Assembly (NCBI GenBank): GCA_036362985.1
Contig: JAYGXS010000001.1
Span: forward strand, 47,344,318 to 47,408,317
Direction: 5' to 3'
DNA: 64,000 bases
Origin: Ligula intestinalis
Taxonomy: Eukaryota > Platyhelminthes > Cestoda > Diphyllobothriidea > Diphyllobothriidae
A program made the translations under genes and the position numbers. Below are positions 12,301 to 24,981 of the stretch, piece after piece. The notes under the pieces are model-generated. The model did not search any database. It saw only the letters and a program-made list of their open reading frames with translations, and was not told where the DNA came from. Every line of letters begins with the position of its first letter. Positions within the stretch are counted from its first letter, which is position 1.

Positions 12301-15300
12301 CATGAAAACGATTATTTCCTTAGATTCTAGACTGAAAATTTGGCTAAGTCATTATGTGATCTGCAGGTTACGACAAGGCAGTCCAGTCCTTTTCGACAAT
12401 GCAGGAGTAAACATGGTGTGTTAAGATTCATACTCAGTTAAGCAAACGCTTTCGACATTGTTCATTTTCTAGCATCACTGAAAATTGCACAGGCCTGATG
12501 AGAATCAAAAGCAGACGTTAGTTGAACAGTCTTAGGGAAAAAGAACAAGGTGAAGATACTTAAATAACACTGCTGAACAAGAAGGAAAAATATGAATTGT
12601 TCTCAACTGAACATTGCATTAGGAGAGGGGTGCAAAAAAGCAACGGGTAATTAATTATCTGGATCCAAGGGTGCCAAATTACTACTTTTGTACTGCCAAT
12701 GCAGCGACATTGCCATCAAGTTATCCAATGAAACACAATTTCGTCCTCAATTGCAAAACTTTAAGAGAAATAATAAAGTAAGAAGGTTAACCATTACAAG
12801 TGCCCCACGGTAATTGTGCACATAGCTAAGCTTTAACAGGCAGACTAAAAGAAGACTTTAAGCAAATACCTATTTTTTCCGGAGAGCTGTTCTTAAATAC
12901 ACCCCTAAGGAGGCACTCTCACACCAGAGTAGTGAAAGCAGGTAAAAAAGACGCTTTCTTGTTAAATGATGTGTCGTGTACTATACGAAACTTTAAAAGG
13001 CACCAATTATTAAGAGATAATGATTTAAGTTAGGTTCCGGAGAAATGAAGAGCACACAATCGGACGAACGGATTTATGCAGAATCAGTTAGCAGGCTTAT
13101 CATTTGGCTGGAGACTGAGCACACTTACCTTCTAGAAAAATCGGCAACTTAGTTAAATAATTATAAATAGACGCAGGTAGACAGGAAAAAGTCTGAGGGT
13201 AAATGCTAGAATCCAGCATTGTTTAGCGTTTGAATTTTGCCCTGGTAAATTGCCACGACCAGATAGATGGGACCTAATGTTAATACTAAATCGTTATAGG
13301 TAACATTGGCTCAGTCTTTTAAAAAGTCAACTAAGCGCACGCATGAATTACGCGCAGCAGGTCTTTGAACATATCTTGCATCTCGTTGGAAGAAAATTGG
13401 CATCCGCACTTACTCTATAGATTTTACCCTTGAAAAGATAGTTAGGTTAAGTTTTCACAAATGCATAGTTTTTATGCTGATTTTTTTGGCGGAAAATGAA
13501 CCGACCAAATTTAAATCTTGCATTGACCTATGACATTCAAATTCTTCGTGAAAATGGTAAATAATTGATGAAGTACTGACTAGAAGCCGTTATAGGTGGA
13601 TATATTGAGTACACATATGGGGATAGCAGAGTGCCTGTAGGCTTTCCGTATTTCAAAACTGACATGTTAAAAAAAGCTGAATGGGTACTCCGTGAGCTAA
13701 GAAAACTACCAACAGCACAAATGTTCAGCAGATATCTAATTTCATGCTAACTTAAAATTAAATTTATGGATGCCTGTGTAAGAAATATTTAACTACGGAT
13801 ATTAAAGTTAAGCATATTTGCTTGCTTCAAATTTCTTCCTGGGAAACGATGTTTCACATTCCTTATGGAATTCGTATGTATTACCGACAACCCCTGCGTC
13901 AGTGACAGTACACGGACAGTGACCAGTCTCAAAATATTTTTTGATTAAGTTCGTTCGATTAAGTTATGAGTTATTGAAGACCATAATCCCAGAAACCTCA
14001 GTTTTACTGGGGTGTCTTCAGATGAATCTCTTTCCCACAGCTGGTGAAAACTAAACTCAGAAAACTTGACTCCCCAGTCAAGTACTTTTAAGTAAAATGC
14101 GGTCAAAACGTTTATTCTTGTATCCTTTTAGTAACAAAGCACACATTTTTCAATTTTCTTTTCAAATATTAAATGAAAGTGCTATAATTATGTGTGTCTA
14201 AAAGATCGTTGAGTTTTAACCCAGATCCTGGTCTCTGTCAGTTAACCATTTCCACTTCCAATAAAGAAGGATATAAGTAGTATGAATATAAGGATTGCAT
14301 TATCCCCATAACATGTCTTAGTACGTATGTGTACTTGAATGTTGGTCTGTGATCCTCCTTGCATGTAGAGTATGCAAGTTATAATTTAGAAACACAAGAA
14401 ACAAGTCACAGTGATCGAATCTTGTTCTTTTTCTCAATTACTTCTTGTGACTTGCATGCTCACTTCCATTGGCAAACACATGTCAGCTGTAACAGGGGTT
14501 TGAAAATCATTCAGAAATCTAGCCAAAATTTGTTGAGGATTTCTAGATTGGTTAGGTCATTGTCATTTGGTACATTTTTTAAAATTCACTGCACGTTCGT
14601 TCCAAACCTTTCTTAAAAAGTCTACTTGCTATTTTGATGTAATTATAAGAAGCACTGTTTACTCTTAACTTAAAAAACACTTACGGATATATTCTCAATG
14701 ATTCTATAGTTCACAGTAGGTGAAAAACAGCACCTAAGAATTTACTGCTGCCCAAAAGGTCTACGAAATTTCATATATCTTTCGCTAGCCGGACACTTCT
14801 TACAGTAACATACACGTTTTTCAAGCGTAACTATATATGAAAAGAATGACCGTTTCAGTATTTTATTTCCCACGTCATAAAATTAACTATTTACCAAAGT
14901 TCTTTCCATAAACCTTCAAACCCTGTAACCCGCCATTGTTTTAAATCCATTTTAACCATATATGTCAGTACTAGAATCAAGAAGGAAGCACTGTTATCGA
15001 CGTTTCTCACAGGACGTTGAGATAACATATCTGAAGAAACAATAGTTAACCTTCATGACTAACATTCTTGTTGGTAACAATAAAAGATTTCATTACAAAT
15101 GATAAGCTTTCAATTGCTCATTAGGCGCGTTTATTTATCTGAAATTTTGAGCGTCGGTGATGGAAACCTGAACTTAATTAAGAGGTAAGCAGTATTTGCA
15201 ACCAAACTCGAAACAATTCACAGGAATGTTCAGGCTTCTTATTACTTTCTCGTGCGTAGGACAATACTTAAACGGAAAGTGAGAATCAACGCTTGGACTC

Positions 15301-17719
15301 AGCATAGACGAATAGTTGGCAAATTTTTTACAAAATTATTTATAAAATAATGCCATTATTAAAAAGTCGTATGGTAATTAATGTACTGCTAAGCTATATT
15401 TTCTTAAAATACAAAAGAGCTAGAGATATTAGCTTAAAGTTAATAGAAAAAACTGTTTTCAGTTTTACTCTATTGTACGATAATGTCACTAAATAATTCG
15501 AGTTTCAAATGGTAATGACCAGTCATAGGTCTCTTTCTTTTGGAACGTAGGTGTACAATTGAATTTAATGAAGCACTTTGCAATTAATTATTCTCACAAA
15601 CAGGCAGTTGTTGCAGATGCCCACAGAAAAGATTGTATTCGCCAAAAAACGCAGCAACCTCAGACCAGTACTGTTGAGAGGAAGATAAAAGTGCTCAGTA
15701 TTCAAATATTTTATGACAAGTTGTGTGAATATATATTATTGTGCAAAACAAACTGAAGAATAAGGCTGAAATATACATTTCTATATGGACAGCGCTTGGG
15801 TATAAAACTGTTTTGTTACGTAACTAAAGAAAGATTCAACTGTTCAGACAAACAGATCGTATGGGGTTGCCGAGATTTATGCAATTATTTTGAGAAATAG
15901 TACAGGATAAAGCGAGATTGGCTTATTTCTGGAGAGTTTGGTCAATTCCTCATTATCGAAGCCGTAAAGGCACTTAGACGCACGGAAATGGAAGTTGGAT
16001 GTCTTGATCTGCCTTGATGCTTTAGAGGATGTTTGGTGGGCGTTTAAGCCGCCTGTGTTATGAGTCCCCGTCTCGATGGGAATGCGGTGTGGTGGCAGTT
16101 GAGCCCTTTGCCGGCTTTTTTTCCTGTCTGATAGCTCCTTTCCTCCTTAGAGAAAGCTCGTCACTGGGTCATCTGCGCGGATTTCTTAACCTCTGTGTGA
16201 CTGTCTTGTTTTGAGCTTTGTATACTCAATTACGTTAGACTGTATAAGCTATAGGAAGATCAAAAATCCTGTTGCTGAGGGTGGAATTTAAATACCATGC
16301 TTCAAGTGTTAGCCGATCCATCTTTGATCTGTTCCTCAAAATTGAATTTTTTGTCAGTTTCTGTTGCGTGCGTTGCAATTGGGAGTTTGGGACTAGCCTA
16401 CGAGTTCTTGATTGTGTGTAGGTGGGTCTGAAAGTTCCACCCGGTTTTCCGAATGAAATTGCAGTCCCCAAAATTGCAATGTTTTTTGTACAAGTACTGA
16501 GGTTTCAGTAAGTGGTGGTGTTACCTAGGGTTGCATCAAATGGCAATGGATGGCTGCTTGTGGTCGGTGGGTGGGCTGTAGGCGTCGAGGAACAACCCTC
16601 GGCCATCGTTTGATGCCTACTTTTCTCGATAAAAGGTTTGCGCTGCCCATTAACCCTGCAAACTGTTTAAAGGTAAAATCGTTGAGCTCTTTTATCTGCT
16701 ATTGTGCCACCATGTGTTCCGACTCTTTTGGAAACAGCTGCATTTGTGAGGCCGGATTTACAGAAGGTCTTCAAGTGACACATTTCACTTTCAATCTGTT
16801 GTCAAGGCAGCGATGAAGAAAATGCGTTACGCGCAAGTTAAAATATTTCGCAACTTGGAAAAATTGATTAATCTAGGATAATAACTTGAGAAATACAACG
16901 GACACGTCTGAACAGTTTCCGTGAAAGTTTGATTTTGCGAAGGTCTTGGTCGGCTCACAATTGTCTGTTTTAGGCAAACGCTTGATGCTTGACTTGAAAA
17001 TTTCAATGCCAATTATAAATGAAGGACTATAACAGATAAAACCTGCAGTTGAACAGTCTTCGTTTGTCAGGATGTCTGAGCCTCTAATAGTCATCTACCT
17101 GCATCTCCACAAGTTGTCTAGGGTAGTAAAGTGCACCATGCCTTATAGGACCCCAAATTAACATGTTTTCGCTTTCGCATTCATGTCAGTTTCGGAAAAA
17201 TATTTCACCAAAACATGATTTGGAGGCATTACAAGAGCCCATAATAGGCTCACTGAACAAAAACATATGAAAGAGAAGAATCACTTGCGGAAGTTCTATC
17301 CCTAGCAAAAGTTTGTTATCACTCTAGGGAGAAGCTACATATACTGTATAAGATGTTCTTTTAAAAAAGACTATGCAAAAAATTTAGAACTGCATCTTAA
17401 AGTGATAATGTCGAAATAAAAATTACAGGCACATATTCTGACATTAAGAAAACGCATTTAAATGAAAAAAAGGACTCTCAAGTGCAATTTTGTATTTCAA
17501 ATATTTTGCCACACATGAAAGAAAAGGTAACGTCAAATTCCGCCAAAGTTTCAGATTATTTAAATGACCATGACAATCATCTGGCGGATTCCAGATCGAT
17601 TGCTTAGGAAATCCTGCTAGTGCATTCAATATACTGTATGGAATTGGTGGATTTCATACCTTTCTGGAGACCGGGCAGGTAAACTTGAATCAAGGGTAAT
17701 TGAACTCACAGCTCTTTGT

Positions 17720-17800
17720 GGGGCCTCTTAGCTCAGGCGGTTAGAGCGTTGGCTCTATTAAAACCTTCTCTGACTGTTTTGGATTTGAATTCTGCCAATG
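17720..17800 (+). repeat. tRNA-like SINE or tRNA pseudogene
   Basis: GGGGCCTCTTAGCTCAGG at 17720 followed by CGGTTAGAGC is a good tRNA 5' half with a pol III A box (TAGCTCAGGCGG). At 17781, GGATTTGAATTC sits where the B box should be but departs from GGTTCGAATCC. The acceptor stem does not close and the anticodon arm is lost. It is therefore not a functional tRNA. It is more likely the head of a tRNA-derived SINE, with the body continuing toward about 17870. Confidence 0.5.
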
Positions 17801-18594
17801 CGGCGGAGTCATTCACAACTGAATTTAGTGAAGACAAAATGCAAGTATACTGTATTCTCACAAAAATAAATCCAACCTTTCTCTTTAGCTACCAAATTAA
17901 GTCTTGCTGGGGATCAATTTATACAAAATAGCAGTTTCTGCCATGCATTTAAGCACTTTTCGGTGCCATTACAGCAATCACATTTAAAAAGAAATTTGAA
18001 GATATCTCTAGAGTCAACTGAGTGGCCGCTGCCAAACAAGGGGGCTAAAATGCTATTGGAAGTAAACGATTTCATGCTTGGTTTCGATAAAAAGGTAAGC
18101 TGTACTAGCTTCTTCCTTATTCACTCATGTCAAAACACTCTAGAGTTTCCTCATTCTCGCATGTTTTACTTCTGAACACTATGACAAAAGGAAAACCTGC
18201 ATCTGCTCACAGTAGGAATTTTATAAAAATGCTTGCGTTTTTCACATGACCTGTTACTGCGTTAAGTTTGGTAAGTGCAACTAGCTCTATACAGGGATAT
18301 ATCAATCATAGGAAACTGTTGTTAGGCTTGTCATAATTTAAATGGAAAAAACACTTGTTTAGTCTAAAGTCGATTGCAAAAAGCATACTAAATTCAAAGA
18401 GGAATCACTTCAACCGCAAAATTAATACTTGAAAATTTAAAAATGCCGTAGTCTCACTAACCAGCCAATTGAAATTTTATCAGCACGCTAATTTTGAGGT
18501 ATGCATGTCCTTGTGGACGGAAATAAATCACCCATCTGAGGATATGTATAAAGATATGCACATATTTAGCTGGCTTGGAGGCCGGAAATGGCTA

Positions 18595-19215
18595 TGACCA
18601 TTTTGCGTTTCAGCTTAAGGGGCAAAACGCTCACATGTCTTTGCAATGCGACCAAATATCAGCAGTTGAGAACCGCTGCCAATACATAGTTATTGGGGAC
18701 TTTGCTTCTGCAACCCGCCTGACATATGTCGCAGCTCCTATTTTGACCCAAGCCACTTCTTAGCCAATCACCGCTCGAATCTGACGTTTTGGATTCTCTA
18801 GCACAACAAGAATCACTGGCATTTAGGGAAAGTAGTGCGCTGTGTCGCCTAATTACGGACCCGTTCGGCTTCAAACATTCGATGACTAAGCAGAGTTGGC
18901 CTATGCAGCGTGGTGGCAGAGAATACTCGAAAGCTGGACATTACAGTCTCCGTAAATGTAAATGTAAGCCACCTACTATACCTTGAAAAATGAGACCATC
19001 TGAAATTAATTTTAATAGGGGACTGTGGAGCCATACCCAAAGACAGTTTGTAGTTTATAAATAGGAAGATAACAGAAGAATACTTCACGAATGAAGGATA
19101 ACGTTCGCATTCCACGTATTTGCACGGATAAAGAAGAAGAATTGTCGAGCACCGAGTCAATTCGTTAATTATTCTGAACATTTGAACTTTACAGTAGTCC
19201 ATCATCACAGATAAA
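18595..19215 (-). repeat. 620-bp interspersed repeat, minus-strand copy
   Basis: This is the inverted counterpart of 26845-27462. Shared landmarks, read on the minus strand in order: a degenerate hammerhead-like motif (19171-19210), TTCTTCTTCTTATCC, GTGAAGTATTCTTCTGTTAT, TAGGCGACACAG, and GGCAGCGGTTCTCAACTGCT. No reading frame is conserved between the two copies, so the element looks non-coding and non-autonomous. The hammerhead strand here reads GTGATGA with CAAA in place of GAAA, so this copy should be inactive. Confidence 0.75.
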
Positions 19216-19379
19216 ATAGAGCAATAAAAGAGTGGCTGGGTATAAGGTGTATATAAATCAACTGTCGAAAGCCATCAATTCGTGAGGGGTAAGACACCAC
19301 AATGAAAAAGGCGGGGGGGGGGTGAGGGAAATATATGGGTATACGTTGATTAACCATCAGAAATATCAAGGTCCATTGG

Positions 19380-19830
19380 GTCTTTAGTACCAGCTACCTC
19401 TCCTTGATGTCCTCGTCAAGAGAAAGCCCAACGGGGAAATTGAGACGATGGTTTACAGGAAGGCAACGAGAACAGCACCATTTTTTAGCAATCACAGCAA
19501 ACTTTGAGTTGCTCACAAATGGATCTGTGTAAGAAGGCTCTTAAAACGGATTCAGACCCACTACAGTAAACCGGAGGAAAAAGAACGCGAGACCCAATAT
19601 CTCCGCGACCAAGTTATCTGGAATGATTATCCAAGAGAGTTTATAAACCAAAGTCTACGCGTTCGGCCCCGGAGGACTCAACTGGAAGAAGTACCAAGGA
19701 TATGGCACGCTGTGCCATACATCAAGGACGTCTCAGAAGCGACTGAGCGCATCGCTGCGTGACTAGGTTTTGGAATTGCACACAGAACCTTAGCTTGCCC
19801 ATGCCGGAAGCAAGACCAGCAGAGAAATGA
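19380..19830 (+). pseudogene. Penelope-like element fragment (RT end and linker)
   Basis: A plus-strand PLE relic of a lineage different from the intact copy. It begins with YQLPLLDVLVKRK, which corresponds to the NNQLAFLDVLV motif just after the reverse transcriptase catalytic box. It continues with MVYRKATRTAPFFSNHS, then with frame changes to YLRDQVIWNDYPREFINQS and VPRIWHAVPYIKDVSEATE, the linker before the endonuclease. A stop and frameshifts interrupt it, and the GIY-YIG domain is missing. A ten-base G run lies just upstream (19311). Confidence 0.75.
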
Positions 19831-20815
19831 TTGAAGCCTGGTCCACGGAGAGGAATTCAATCAACTGGTGTGTCCAATTGGCGCCGGCATACATAGCTTT
19901 GCGCAATCAAGTACAGTAGCCACCAAATACCATGTACTGTACATAACTTTGTGTAAGTTTGATCATTACTCGAATACCAGTGTGAATGCATTTAGGAAGA
20001 TTTAGAAATAATAATGAACTACATCAGGCATATTAAGTACTTAAAAGAACTATAGGAATTGCTAAGTGTTTTTGAAGAAAAATAAAATTTTCTCGATATA
20101 GTGTTAAATTTAAAAATTGATGCAACCACTTTCCATATATAAAAAGGAGTTTTCTTTAGTCAAGCTATTCTGTAAACTTTATTCTTACTGGATAAGCATT
20201 AATTGAATGTCATCAAAAAAGTGTGTCATCATTTTCCTTGCTTTCACTGTAGTCATTGATAAATTTATAAATTATGCATATGTTCGACATTTGCACCAAA
20301 GCTTTTTTGAATAAGATAGATATAAAGAGAATTTACCGAATCAAAGTGTTTTCCGATATTAGTTTTAATGAATATGGCAATGTTTTTGATATAAAGAAAT
20401 GCCTCAAAACAGCAAACCACATTGTCGAGAGTAAATCTTGTCCGCAATGGAGTTGTGAAACAACTATTCCTAAGATAAATAAAAAAAACTTTCCATAAAA
20501 GGTTACCTCTTACGAAGTACTTTTATTAGATATTCGGCTGCCGAACTTCTGCGTACATGAACTTTTCCAACGTAATCTGTATACTTAATAAAATCGGTGA
20601 CTGTCTCCGTGTGTGTCTCCGTTATCATTGGTCGCCGGAGTCAGGTTGACACGCCTTGTGCGCCTTCGATGCACGCATGTTAGTACCACGATCACTTTGT
20701 AGGCACGCGTTGTCGGTCGCCCGTGCGTGTCGGTCTCTACGTCGCTTCCTCATTCTACCGTGCACGTGAAGATTCAAGTGACGCCCGACGTGAAATGCGG
20801 ATGTGAATACGCCAC

Positions 20816-20847
20816 GGGGGAGGGGGTGGGCGGGGGTGGGAAAGGGG
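20816..20847 (+). other. potential G-quadruplex
   Basis: Six G tracts of 3-5 bases are separated mostly by single bases (GGGGGAGGGGGTGGG, then CGGGGGTGGG, then AAAGGGG). This is a textbook pattern for a stable intramolecular G-quadruplex. C-rich runs at 21075-21098 and 21270-21292 would give the same on the minus strand. The local GC content is far above that of the surroundings. Confidence 0.6.
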
Positions 20848-20899
20848 TCATCGCTTCCAGGTCGTCGCGGCCGCTTGAAAGGTCTATCCCCGCCAATGT

Positions 20900-21240
20900 A
20901 GTAAGGGCTATAACTGTGTTTGCACAGCTGCTTCAAATTCACTCACCGTAAACCAAGCATCCAAACGCCACCGACACCGTCTCAAGAGGTCGACACCTTG
21001 CGTCCTCACACCTTCAAACAAAACTTGAGACGGTGACCACGGGACGAAATTAATTGTCGGCCTCATTCCCCTCTCACCCCCTCCCCCCACCCCCATTTCG
21101 CTGGTCCCCAATTATGACTAGAATCTGATGCCCATGATCCCTTTACACATCTCTCTCCCTCTTACCCCTTTGCTACTACTGCATGGGTTGAGCGTAAACC
21201 CCTTGACCTACTATCACTTGGACCTCCCCCTTTACTTACG
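20900..21240 (+). repeat. pyrimidine-rich interspersed repeat
   Basis: The part from about 21055 (TTGTCGGCCTCATTCCCC through CTAGAATCTGATGCCC to TGCTACTACTG) is clearly the same repeat as 56814-56945 (+), and further copies occur at 57190-57410, 57480-57640 (-) and 36110-36180 (-). A motif with TCGCGGCCG and TTGAAAG occurs at about 20865 and again at 21247, just before the Helitron remnant. Non-coding. Confidence 0.6.
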
Positions 21241-21553
21241 CGTAAGTTGTCGCGGCCGGTTGAAAGACCGCCACCCCCCCTCCCTCCCTCCAAAGCGATG
21301 CGGCTAGCTCGTAGACGTTCGCAAGAAGCACAGGCAGAGACTGGAGACTAATGCCATACGTCAGCGATATCGACGCGCCCAAGAAACCGAAGATCAAATT
21401 CTGCAAAGAAGACACGAAGACGCGATTTGCCATCAAATTAACTTCTTCCAAGAAACCGAGGTCCAAACCCTACGAAGGAGAGAGCTAAGTAGGTTAGGAG
21501 ATTCGCAACGTCGGCAAAACGAATAACCCAGACGTAGAAGTGCACGTCTGACT

Positions 21554-22820
21554 ATGCAAGCATCACGGAGAGCAGATCAACGCCCAAACGATGCTGGAAA
21601 CTCCAGTTTGCAACCAATTCCCATATGGTTTGGCGACTCTGGCCCGTCGGTTGCTTCCATAAATGCTCAAGTGTGGGACAAAGCCTCACTCAATTACAAC
21701 CCAAGTCTCGGTTATGCGGAAGATGTAAATTTTTCCATTGGGAAGATGGTAGAAGGTTGCGGACATTGTCGGGCGAAAAAATGGACTGGTGAGACAATTG
21801 GCATGTGCTGTTCCAACGGAAATGTTCTACTGAATAACTTCCCACCACCAGAAATACTTCAAACATTGCTTGCTGGTAATACCGACGACTCGAAGAATTT
21901 TCTTTCTAATATTAGAAAAATACAACGGTGCGTTTCAAATGGCCTCCTTTGGTGTCAACGTTGTTCGTGAGGTTAGATTTATGCCTACCTTTGAGGTGGA
22001 AGGCCAGGTTTGCCACCAGATTGGATCGTTACTACCTCCTCCTGATGGCGAGCCGAAATTTCTACAAATATATTGCTTAGAAGACATAAACCTACGGGCT
22101 CAAAGCCGATCCCGAGTTTACCCAGACCTGAAGCATAATATAATACTGTCCCTTCAAGACATGCTACACCAGCGCAACAGCTACGTTAACAGTTTAAAGT
22201 CCGCCCTGGAGATGCACGCTTCCATTGACTTCACTATTGTGATAGATGCCGATAAACGTCCTCGTGGAGAACACCAACGAAGATTAATGCTCCCGCATGC
22301 AACGAAGTGGCCGTCATTATGTCAAAAACACAGCACGGCAACAGGGATATTGTCTTGAGAAGGAGGGACGATAGGTTGCAAAGGATATATGAGACGCACC
22401 GTTCATTAGACGCCTTACAATACCTTCTCATGCATGTTAATGGTGAAGATGGTTATCGCTTCGGTATACCTCAAATTCGCACCCGTAAAGCAGGAAGTTG
22501 TAAAGCCTTCTACTCATATTAATTTATGATTCAAGAACGAACTTTCAACCTACTTTGTCGATTTAAAAATTGTTCCTGCAATTTTCTGTTGATATGTTTG
22601 CCAAAATGTAAACAAACGCCTTTGCTATTTCCGCACACACCAGGAAGAACTTCTCGTGGACAACTACATCCATCTTAGAGACAATATCCTTTCTGATGGT
22701 GGTAATGGTGCTGGTCGTAGTCAAATTTTCATCTTGCCGTCAAGCCACACTGGGTCTCCTCGTTACATGCATGAGAAAACCCAAGATGCGTTGGTTTACG
22801 TTAGACATTATGGTCGCCAT
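21554..22820 (+). pseudogene. Helitron N-terminal domain, broken
   Basis: The frames 21554-21970, 21870-22358 and 22307-22522 overlap and together give a colinear Helitron N-terminal region. After the stop at about 22522 the colinear reading continues through two further frame changes (LFLQFSVDMFAKM, then NKRLCYFRTHQEELL) into VDNYIHLRDN and LPSSHTGSPRYMHEKT at about 22730. That last motif normally marks the start of the Rep nuclease region. It is followed only by QDALVYVRHYGR before the join at about 22820. The usual HUH metal-binding motif and catalytic tyrosines do not appear anywhere. Confidence 0.85.
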
Positions 22821-24981
22821 AACCGTTTTCCGGCCATTGAACACTTAAGCGTCCACCTGGAAAATGGCCAACGGATTTACTTTACGAAAGGATTCCTCTT
22901 GGATCAGCTTCAGAATCCTAAAGATGCAACTTTGACTACTTACTTCAAATTGTACCAGCAAGATTCGTTTGCCCAGACACTTGTATATTCAGTTCCCCTC
23001 ATACTACACATGGCATCGAAACAAGGGGGCCCGACGAAAGGTAGGTATTCCGGTTGACGGACATCCGGACATCAAGTATGATGTGAAAATGCGCAGAATT
23101 TACACTGTTCACCCCTCTCAACAAGAATGCTTCTACTTACGAATGCTACTCCATGAAGTTAAAGGTCCAACATCGTTTGAAGATCTAAGGACGATTGACG
23201 GTTTTCTGTGTTCTACCTACAGAGAAGCCTGTGCGAGGCGTGGTCTGCTTCAGGATGATAATCAGTGGGAGAACACCATTGCTGAAGCTGTCATTGCTAA
23301 CGCTCCTCTTCAATTACGACGACTGCTTGCGTTGTTGATCAGAAGTTGTGAGTTGAACTGCCCCCATGATCTATGGTTAAAGTACAGAAATGATATGTCA
23401 GAAGACTACCGACATCAAGTAAAGTTGCAAAATGCCCATCTTTCTGTAGACTTCAATGCCGCCATCTACAACATGGAGATCATTCACATTGAAAAAAACA
23501 CCTTGGTTGAAGTGGGTGGAGAGCAACTTGAAAGGTATGGATTTCTTCCTTTTGACAGGAGCATTGGAAATCAGCTTCCAACTGAAATTCAGCGGGAAGT
23601 TTGCTACAATGTTACCGAGCTGGCAGCATACATGTCTCTTCAAAAACCAAGGATGCTGGTCGATCAACTTCACGCAGTACTGACGACCATGTTTCATCTT
23701 TGGATGCACCCGGTGGAACTGGCAAAACTTTTGTCATTCAGCTGCTTTTAGCTGAGCTGCGCAAAGAAAGCAAAATTATTTTGGCTGTTGCATCGGCTGG
23801 TATAGCAGCGACGTTACTTCCCGGTGGCCGAAGTGCTCACGGTGCCTTCCAGCTTTATCAAAGTTTACCTGATGATGGCACCGCAACATGCCACATAAGC
23901 AGAGGTAGTGGATCATCTGAATTGTTGAAACGGTGCTCAGCTATAATTTGGGACGAGTGTACCATGGCCAACAGAATTGCACTGGAAGCGGTAGACAGAA
24001 CGCTGCGTGATGTAACAGGCAAAAACATTCAGTTTGGTGGCATCAAAATGGTTGTATCTGGTGATTTCCGCCATACACTACCGGTGATTCAAAGGGGTAC
24101 CAGGGGTGACCAGATAAAATTCTGCCTAAAATATTCACCACTATGGTCAACGGTGAAGACATTAAAACTCACGACCAGTATGAGAATTCTCCTGCACATT
24201 GCCCATGAAAACGACGGATTATCCACCAACATCTTGAAGATTGGCGAAGGGAAAATTGACAGCGATGCTACCGGAAACATCCCTATTAATTTGGTTGCAG
24301 CTTTGCTGAGCAGTGACGAAGACCTTAGAGACCTTAGATCTCCAAAAAAAAAAACTTAACCGACGCAGAATGGTTATGCGAACGAGGAATTATTGCTCCG
24401 ACCAACAAATTCGTCAATTCAATTAACAACAAAATTAGCCGTCTTCTTCCAGGTGAGGAAAAACTGTACAAATCATTCGATACTACGGTTGATCCTTCCC
24501 ATTGTGTTAACTATCCAGTTAAATTCCTGAACAGCTTGAAATATCTGGCGTTCCATCGCACAAACTGGTTCTGAAGGTTGGCGCGCCAATTATGCTGATG
24601 AAAAATATTGATGCACTGCGGCTATGCAATGGCACAAGACTAATTGTCAAGCGACTGATGTCATACCTTATAGAGGCCACAATTATGACCGGCTGTCCAA
24701 AAGGGGAGACTGCTTATATCGCCCGCATTCCTATCGTGCCATCTGACACTCCGTTTAATTTCCGATGACTTCAATTGCCCGTGAAGGTTTGCTTCGCCAT
24801 GTCAATCAACAAGTCTCAAGGTCAAACCTTCAGGGTGGCTGGAATTCACCTGGAAGAATCGTGCTTTTCCCACGGTCAGCCCTACGTTGTGATATATCGG
24901 GTTGGCTCGAAAACCAATTTGTACGTATTGGCATCCAACTGCGTTACAAGAAATGTCGTTAACTCAGAAGCGTTAGTCTGA
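22821..24981 (+). pseudogene. Helitron PIF1-like helicase region, broken
   Basis: From 22830 the text resumes with EHLSVHLENGQRIYFTKG, normally located after the Rep domain. The helicase shows Walker A DAPGGTGKTF, the motif ASAGIAATLLPGGRSAH, Walker B-like IIWDECTM, VSGDFRHTLPVI, and the C-terminal APTNKFVNSIN and MSINKSQGQTF motifs, which belong to the PIF1 superfamily 1B helicases of Helitrons. All helicase motifs can be recognised, but the frame changes at about 23695 (just before Walker A) and in the A run at 24342. The product would be a DNA helicase unwinding the donor strand during rolling-circle transposition. Here it is a relic. Confidence 0.88.

Larger units (their letters stand above)
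5401..17700. other. 12-kb AT-rich stretch without recognised genes
   Basis: Only short reading frames occur here and none shows a recognisable domain or a convincing exon structure. Two simple features are listed separately: the AT/AC microsatellite at 7629 and the 23-bp tandem pair at 9307. A slightly more GC-rich patch at 16020-16820 resembles degraded repeat DNA, but I could not assign it. Introns, enhancers or small exons may be hidden here. Confidence 0.4.
21310..24981 (+). mobile_element. Helitron remnant, frameshifted, Rep deleted
   Basis: This is the coding part of a rolling-circle transposon (Helitron), read in several frames. In order: N-terminal arginine-rich repeats with AQETEDQ and FQETEVQ (21310-21480); the Helitron N-terminal domain (about 21554-22812), with the family signatures LNYNPSLGY, FLQIYCLEDINLRAQSR and MSKTQHGNRD; then, after a deletion, EHLSVHLENGQRIYFTKG and the conserved GPTSFEDLRTIDG / ATYREAC-like stretch (22830-23690); then the PIF1-type helicase (about 23695-24981). 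Frameshifts occur near 21960, 22330, 22570, 22980, 23695 and in an A run at 24342. The element is dead as an autonomous transposon. I could not define its termini. Confidence 0.9.

Noticed and set aside
15559..15756. Plus-strand frame after an acceptor-like CACAAACAG
   Set aside because: The region is isolated, has no matching donor or partner exon, and no recognisable protein features.
17720..17800. Functional tRNA gene
   Set aside because: The acceptor stem does not pair, the anticodon arm is lost and the B box is degraded.
20625..20951. Overlapping open frames of 105 (-) and 74 (+) codons
   Set aside because: They reflect the GC-rich, low-complexity base composition; no motif is recognisable on either strand.
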